Both the position numbers and the translations under genes were made by a program. 64,000 nt of DNA, taken from NCBI GenBank assembly GCA_963771015.1, contig CAVYRN010000006.1, positions 1 to 64,000 on the forward strand, in the 5' to 3' direction. The stretch is from CAVSJJ01 sp963771015 (GTDB lineage: Bacteria; Actinomycetota; Actinomycetes; Actinomycetales; Dermatophilaceae). The notes under the pieces are model-generated. The model saw only the letters and a program-made list of their open reading frames with translations. It was not told where the DNA came from and did no database searches. This document shows, one piece after another, positions 60,259-64,000 of the stretch; the stretch's first letter is position 1, and every line of letters begins with the position of its first letter.

Positions 60259-61980
60259 GTGAGCCTCAACGACGAGTCCCCCGCCCCGTTCCCCAGCGAC
60301 CTCGAGATCGCCTCGGCCGCCACCCTCGCGCCGATGGCCGAGATCGCCGCCTCGATGGGCCTGACCGAGGACGACATCGAGCCCTTCGGCCGCGATGTCG
60401 CCAAGCTCGAGCTCTCGCTCCTCGGCCGGCTGGCGGGCCGGCCCCAGGGCAAGTACGTCGTCGTCACCGCCATGACGCCGACCCCGCTCGGCGAGGGCAA
60501 GACGACGACATCGGTCGGCCTGGCCCAGGGGCTGGCCAAGCTCGGCCGCACCCCCGTCGTCGTCCTGCGCCAGCCGTCGATGGGACCGACCTTCGGCATC
60601 AAGGGCGGCGCCGCGGGCGGGGGCTACAGCCAGCTCGTGCCCATGGAGCGGTTCAACCTGCACCTGACCGGCGACTTCCACGCGATCGCCGCGGCGCACA
60701 ACCTCCTGGCCGCGATGATCGACAACCACCTCCACTTCGGCAACGAGCTCGACATCGACGAGCGCAACATCACCTGGCGCCGGGTCATCGACGTCAACGA
60801 CCGGTCGCTGCGCGACATGGTCATCGGGCTCGGTGCCCGCATCGACGGCGTCCCCCGCCAGACGGGGTTCGACATCACCGCCGCCAGCGAGGTCATGGTC
60901 CTGCTGACGCTGGCGACCTCGCTGGCCGACCTGCGCCGGCGGCTGGGCCGGATCGTCATCGGCTACACGACCACCGGCGAGGCGGTCACGGCCGAGCAGC
61001 TCGGGGCGGCCGGCGCGATGGCGGTGCTCCTCAAGGACGCGCTCAAACCCAACCTGCTGCAGACCCTCGAGGGCGGCCCGGCCCTGGTCCACTGTGGGCC
61101 GTTCGGCAACATCGCGACCGGGACGTCGTCGGTCATCGCCGACCTCATGGCCATCCGCGCCGGGGACATGGTCATCACCGAGGCCGGGTTCGGCGCCGAC
61201 ATGGGGGCCGAGCGGTTCTTCAACGTCAAGTGCCGGGTCAGCGGCCTCTCCCCCGACGCCGCCGTCATCGTCGCGACGATCCGCGCGCTCAAGGCCCACT
61301 CCGGCAGGTTCGACGTCAAGCCGGGCCGCCCGCTGCCCGCCGAGATGCTCGCCGAGAACCCCGGCGACGTCGCGGCCGGCATACCCAACCTGCGCAAGCA
61401 CATCGAGATCGTCCAGCGGTTCGGGGTGACGCCGGTGGTCGCCATCAACGCCTTCCCGAGCGACCACGAGTCCGAGTACGACGTCGTCCGCGCCCTCTGC
61501 GAGAAGATGGGCGTCCGGTATGCCGTGAGCACCCACTTCGCCGAGGGTGGCGAGGGGGCGTTGGACCTGTCCAGGGTGCTTCTCGAGGCGATGGAGGAGC
61601 CGACGCACTTCGACTACCTCTACACCCTCGACATGCCGCTGGCGCAGAAGATCGAGACGGTGGCCCGCGAGGTCTACGGTGCCGACGGCGTCGACATCGC
61701 CCCGGCCGCGGCCGCGGCCCTGGCCGACTATGAGCGGCTCGGCTTCGGGACGCTCCCCGTCGTCATCGCCAAGACCCACCTGTCGATCTCGTCCGACCCC
61801 ACCAAGCTGGGTGCGCCGACCGGGTGGCGGCTGCCGGTCCGCGAGGTCCGGGCCGCCGTGGGCGCCGGCTACGTCTACGCGATCTGCGGCGAGATGCGGA
61901 TGATGCCAGGGCTGGCCCGGCACCCCAACGCCGAGCGGATCGACATCGACGAGCGCGGGAACACGGTCGGGCTCTCCTAG
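60259..61980 (+). CDS. fhs: Formate-tetrahydrofolate ligase
   Basis: A 573-residue enzyme making 10-formyltetrahydrofolate from formate, THF and ATP. The P-loop TPTPLGEGKTTTSVGLAQGL is followed by QPSMGPTFGIKGGAAGGGYSQ, LTGDFHAI, VHCGPFGNIATG and EAGFGADMGAERFFNVKCR, all strongly conserved. GTG 60259 has AACGAT (60247-60252) 6 nt upstream, so both divergent genes of this 72-bp gap appear leaderless. A hairpin at 62007-62044 follows the stop. Confidence 0.97.
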   Translation: MSLNDESPAPFPSDLEIASAATLAPMAEIAASMGLTEDDIEPFGRDVAKLELSLLGRLAGRPQGKYVVVTAMTPTPLGEGKTTTSVGLAQGLAKLGRTPVVVLRQPSMGPTFGIKGGAAGGGYSQLVPMERFNLHLTGDFHAIAAAHNLLAAMIDNHLHFGNELDIDERNITWRRVIDVNDRSLRDMVIGLGARIDGVPRQTGFDITAASEVMVLLTLATSLADLRRRLGRIVIGYTTTGEAVTAEQLGAAGAMAVLLKDALKPNLLQTLEGGPALVHCGPFGNIATGTSSVIADLMAIRAGDMVITEAGFGADMGAERFFNVKCRVSGLSPDAAVIVATIRALKAHSGRFDVKPGRPLPAEMLAENPGDVAAGIPNLRKHIEIVQRFGVTPVVAINAFPSDHESEYDVVRALCEKMGVRYAVSTHFAEGGEGALDLSRVLLEAMEEPTHFDYLYTLDMPLAQKIETVAREVYGADGVDIAPAAAAALADYERLGFGTLPVVIAKTHLSISSDPTKLGAPTGWRLPVREVRAAVGAGYVYAICGEMRMMPGLARHPNAERIDIDERGNTVGLS

Positions 61981-62006
61981 CGGGGGGCGACGAGGTCGCG
62001 AGCGGC

Positions 62007-62044
62007 CGGCTCGCCGGGCCGCGTCCGCGGGCCGGCGGGAGCCG
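62007..62044. terminator. Hairpin between convergent fhs and the polyferredoxin operon
   Basis: CGGCTC (62007-62012) with GAGCCG (62039-62044), then GCCGGGCCGC (62013-62022) with GCGGGCCGGC (62027-62036) at one mismatch, form a long stem with a 2-nt bulge and GTCC loop. It can serve both converging transcripts. Confidence 0.75.
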
Positions 62045-62050
62045 AGCCGG

Positions 62051-62431
62051 TCACGGACCAGCCCCGGCGGTGGCCTCGGCGATCCGGTCGCGGAAGGCCG
62101 ACATCGTGAACCCCGGGACGAGCTCCTCCAGCTGGTTGAGCGGGGTGGCCGGGTCGATCGAGGCCGGGTCCGGCGCGCCGGTCAGCTCGGCCACGGTCGC
62201 GACCGGAAGCCCGGCGGCGTCCGCCGCCTCGGCGAGGGTCATCCACCCCTTGACGACCTGGGTCGACCCCTCGCCACCTCCTGCACCGGCGCCACCACCA
62301 CCACCGCCCTGGCCGGCCCCGACCGTTCCGCGACCGGTGCTGGCCCACAGGCCGGTCGCCTGGGCCGCGCCGATGACACCTCCGAGCAGGACGAGGACGA
62401 GAACGGGCATGACCCACCGGTTGACCTTCAT
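62051..62431 (-). CDS. Small membrane protein coupled to a polyferredoxin
   Basis: A 126-residue protein. One transmembrane helix (about residues 8-26, VMPVLVLVLLGGVIGAAQA), a Gly-rich linker (about 35-52) and a small helical domain WMTLAEAADAAGLPVATVAE followed by DPATPLNQLEELVPGFTMSA. This domain style (T-L-x-E-A-A-x-x-x-G-L-P) recurs as an appendage of membrane iron-sulfur proteins; I cannot name a function. ATGA overlap with the upstream polyferredoxin gene implies a joint complex, probably in electron transfer across the membrane. Confidence 0.8.
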   Translation of the reverse strand: MKVNRWVMPVLVLVLLGGVIGAAQATGLWASTGRGTVGAGQGGGGGGAGAGGGEGSTQVVKGWMTLAEAADAAGLPVATVAELTGAPDPASIDPATPLNQLEELVPGFTMSAFRDRIAEATAGAGP

Positions 62432-63366
62432 CGTGATGCCTCCTCGGGCGTGCGCTGGAACAGGTCGGCCAGCGGGATGGTGGCCTGGACGCTGAGGGCG
62501 CCCCCGACCGGGCATGTCGTGACGCAGTCGAGGCAGCCGATGCAGTCGGTGCTCATCGAGCGCTTGGTGGCCGAGACGTCGATGCCGACCGGACACGGCG
62601 TGTTGCAGAGCGAACAGCCGGTACACGAGTCCGCCGACCGACGGATCCGCAGGATGCTGAGATGGCCGAGGACGGCGAACACCGCTCCGGCCGGACACAG
62701 GTAGCGGCACCAGAACCGCTCGACGAGCAGCGAGCCCACGACGATGACCGCGAGGATGGCCAGGGCCGGCCACATCGTCGCGAGGTTGGGCTCGAAGAGC
62801 CACCGCAGGCTGAAGGCCGTGACGTAGGGGTCGTAGTCGGCGAACCAGAGGTTCGCGGTGACGGCGCTGGCATAGACGATGACGCCGAGGACGACGTACC
62901 GACCCCATCGCAGCGTTGCGTCGAGCCGTGGCGGGATCCGCAGCTGGGGGATGTGCAGCCGTCGGGCCAGCGCGTGTAGCCCGTCCTGGAGGGTCCCGAA
63001 CGGGCAGATCCAGCCACAGAAGGCGTTGCCGGCCAGGAGCACCCCGGCGAGGACGCCCACACCGAGGACGAGGTTCGAGGGGTGGGTCTTGCGGATGAGC
63101 TCGCCGGTCGTCAGCCAGGTCCACAGGGTCTCGACCCCGCCGAAGGGGCAGAGCGCGTCGGTGGAGGCGGTCGCGCCGCCGGGCTGGCCGGCGTGCCGAA
63201 CGGCCGCAACGATGATGAAGACGGCGAAGCCGAGCTGGACGACCCGCCGGGCGCCCCGCACGGTGCGGATCGACCGTCGGCGACGCACCGCCGCACTGGG
63301 GCGGCGCCGCCCGTCGGGAGGCTGGAGGATCGTGCGGAGCGAAGCGGGGGTTCCACCGGTCGTCAT
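62428..63366 (-). CDS. NapH/NosR-like 4Fe-4S membrane protein
   Basis: A 312-residue polyferredoxin. About five transmembrane helices carry two paired CP motifs (FCGWICPFG and WCRYLCPAG), and an earlier LCPFGGVE. The C-terminal soluble part has two 4Fe-4S ferredoxin motifs (CTGCSLCNTPCPVG and CIGCLDCVTTCPVG). Related proteins pass electrons from quinol or flavin to periplasmic reductases. No reductase or FMN-binding partner is encoded next to it here. ATG 63366 is chosen because the family starts shortly before the first helix. Confidence 0.92.
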   Translation of the reverse strand: MTTGGTPASLRTILQPPDGRRRPSAAVRRRRSIRTVRGARRVVQLGFAVFIIVAAVRHAGQPGGATASTDALCPFGGVETLWTWLTTGELIRKTHPSNLVLGVGVLAGVLLAGNAFCGWICPFGTLQDGLHALARRLHIPQLRIPPRLDATLRWGRYVVLGVIVYASAVTANLWFADYDPYVTAFSLRWLFEPNLATMWPALAILAVIVVGSLLVERFWCRYLCPAGAVFAVLGHLSILRIRRSADSCTGCSLCNTPCPVGIDVSATKRSMSTDCIGCLDCVTTCPVGGALSVQATIPLADLFQRTPEEASR

Positions 63367-63508
63367 GAGGGCAACCGTGCCGTGGACGTGTGAAGCGCCT
63401 GTGAAGGAGCCGGGAAGCTCCCGTGGCGCCGTCCGAACTGGCGCGGCGACGGGCCACGTCGGCATCGACCCGTTGCCCCGGCGGACCCCGACGCGGGGTC
63501 CAGGGTCG

Positions 63509-64000
63509 TCAGGCCGGGCGCGGCCCGGGCGACGCCGGCACGAGGAAGCGGCGCATGAGCCGGGCGAGGCGCGGCATGACGAGATAGGTCATGCACGCCG
63601 TGATGAGGCCGGTGTTGACGAGGGTGATGATCAGGAACGGCAGACCCAGCCGCCCCAGGAGCGGCGCCACCGCCCAGAGGAAGAGCGTCGCGGTCGGCCA
63701 GATGCCGAGCCAGGTGACCAGGGCCATCCGATGCCGGGGCGGGTGCATCGTGGCCGGGACGACCGCCGGTTCGAACCAGGCCTCCAGGCCGGAGAGCCGC
63801 CGGTGCTCCGGCTCGCCGACGGCGTGGGCCCGCATCCGCTCGTGGATCCGCGCTCGGTCGGCGCTGGCATCCCATCCGCCCAGGGCGTCCTCCGCCGCGA
63901 AGTGCACGACGACCTGGTAGTCCCCGCCCGGAGCGTCGGGCGGGATGAGGTCGGCGGCGACGAAGCCCGGGTGTGCCTTCATCGCGCGGAACATCTCGCG
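63509..64000 (-). CDS. ABM-domain protein with membrane tail (partial)
   Basis: The window edge cuts the N-terminus; 163 codons remain, reading REMFRAMKAHPGFVAADLI at the edge. The first part (up to EAWFEPAVV) is an antibiotic-biosynthesis-monooxygenase-like ferredoxin fold with YQVVVHFAAEDALGGWDAS; two hydrophobic helices follow (LVTWLGIWPTATLFLWAV and LPFLIITLVNTGLITACMT), then a basic tail. Such fusions are common small proteins of unknown function. It lies 142 bp upstream of the polyferredoxin gene on the same strand. Confidence 0.82.
   Translation of the reverse strand, partial: REMFRAMKAHPGFVAADLIPPDAPGGDYQVVVHFAAEDALGGWDASADRARIHERMRAHAVGEPEHRRLSGLEAWFEPAVVPATMHPPRHRMALVTWLGIWPTATLFLWAVAPLLGRLGLPFLIITLVNTGLITACMTYLVMPRLARLMRRFLVPASPGPRPA

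Overview
The window reads as chromosome of a high-GC (roughly 70% by eye) actinobacterium, most likely in or near Intrasporangiaceae/Micrococcales. The grounds are the very high G+C, frequent GTG starts, many apparently leaderless genes with a TANNNT box 6-8 nt before the start, actinobacterial families (DUF3097, DUF4442, DUF6226, SigE-type sigma factors), and a familiar actinobacterial order of core genes: rpsT, holA, lepA, hemW, hrcA, dnaJ, rsmE, HIT, phoH, ybeY, CNNM protein, era, then leuA, recO, uppS, zur, znuBCA, glyS, dusB, dgt and dnaG. The genus is inference.

Positions 1-2749 are an accessory patch that stops at the 3' end of a tRNA-Asn gene (2750-2822, minus strand). It holds a toxin/antitoxin-like pair, an Imm33-like orphan immunity protein, a DUF6226 protein, and a HigBA module whose higB carries a one-base frameshift. 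From 2986 on the content is mostly backbone: a CDF metal exporter; the dgt/dnaG replication group; an Lrp regulator divergent from a PLP Cys/Met lyase; dusB; a SigE-type sigma factor coupled to a membrane protein; an ABC exporter coupled to a two-component system; glyS; and a Zur-controlled zinc uptake operon (znuA-znuC-znuB-zur) whose permease ends in a histidine-rich tail.

Between 23.5 and 36 kb lie uppS-recO, an aldo/keto reductase, an AlkB-like dioxygenase under a clear LexA (SOS) box, an enoyl-CoA hydratase, leuA with a three-leucine leader peptide, DDAH, a large acyl-CoA dehydrogenase and asd. From 35.4 to 42.9 kb one long minus-strand cluster runs from CIRCE-controlled hrcA-dnaJ through rsmE, HIT, phoH, ybeY and the CNNM protein to era. 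From 43 to 64 kb lie DUF3097, an SDR, hemW, an ornithine cyclodeaminase homologue, a tyrosine phosphatase, lepA, a Tat-type phosphoesterase, rpsT, holA, a 1110-residue secreted subtilase, a DinG-family helicase, fhs and a small polyferredoxin operon cut by the window edge.

Four signals are not explained by the genes. (1) Between divergent hemW and ocd, two related modules (46644-46742 and 46879-47240) share a 13-bp opening motif, a hairpin-forming internal unit present once in the first and in six identical tandem copies in the second, and nearly identical 14-bp closing hairpins. (2) A family of intergenic palindromes sits at gene 3' ends, in three cases as pairs spaced exactly 64 bp. (3) The heptamer GGCATAC/GTATGCC occurs about 43 times, about equally on both strands, often forcing rare codons. 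(4) Leaderless promoters are unusually easy to see throughout.
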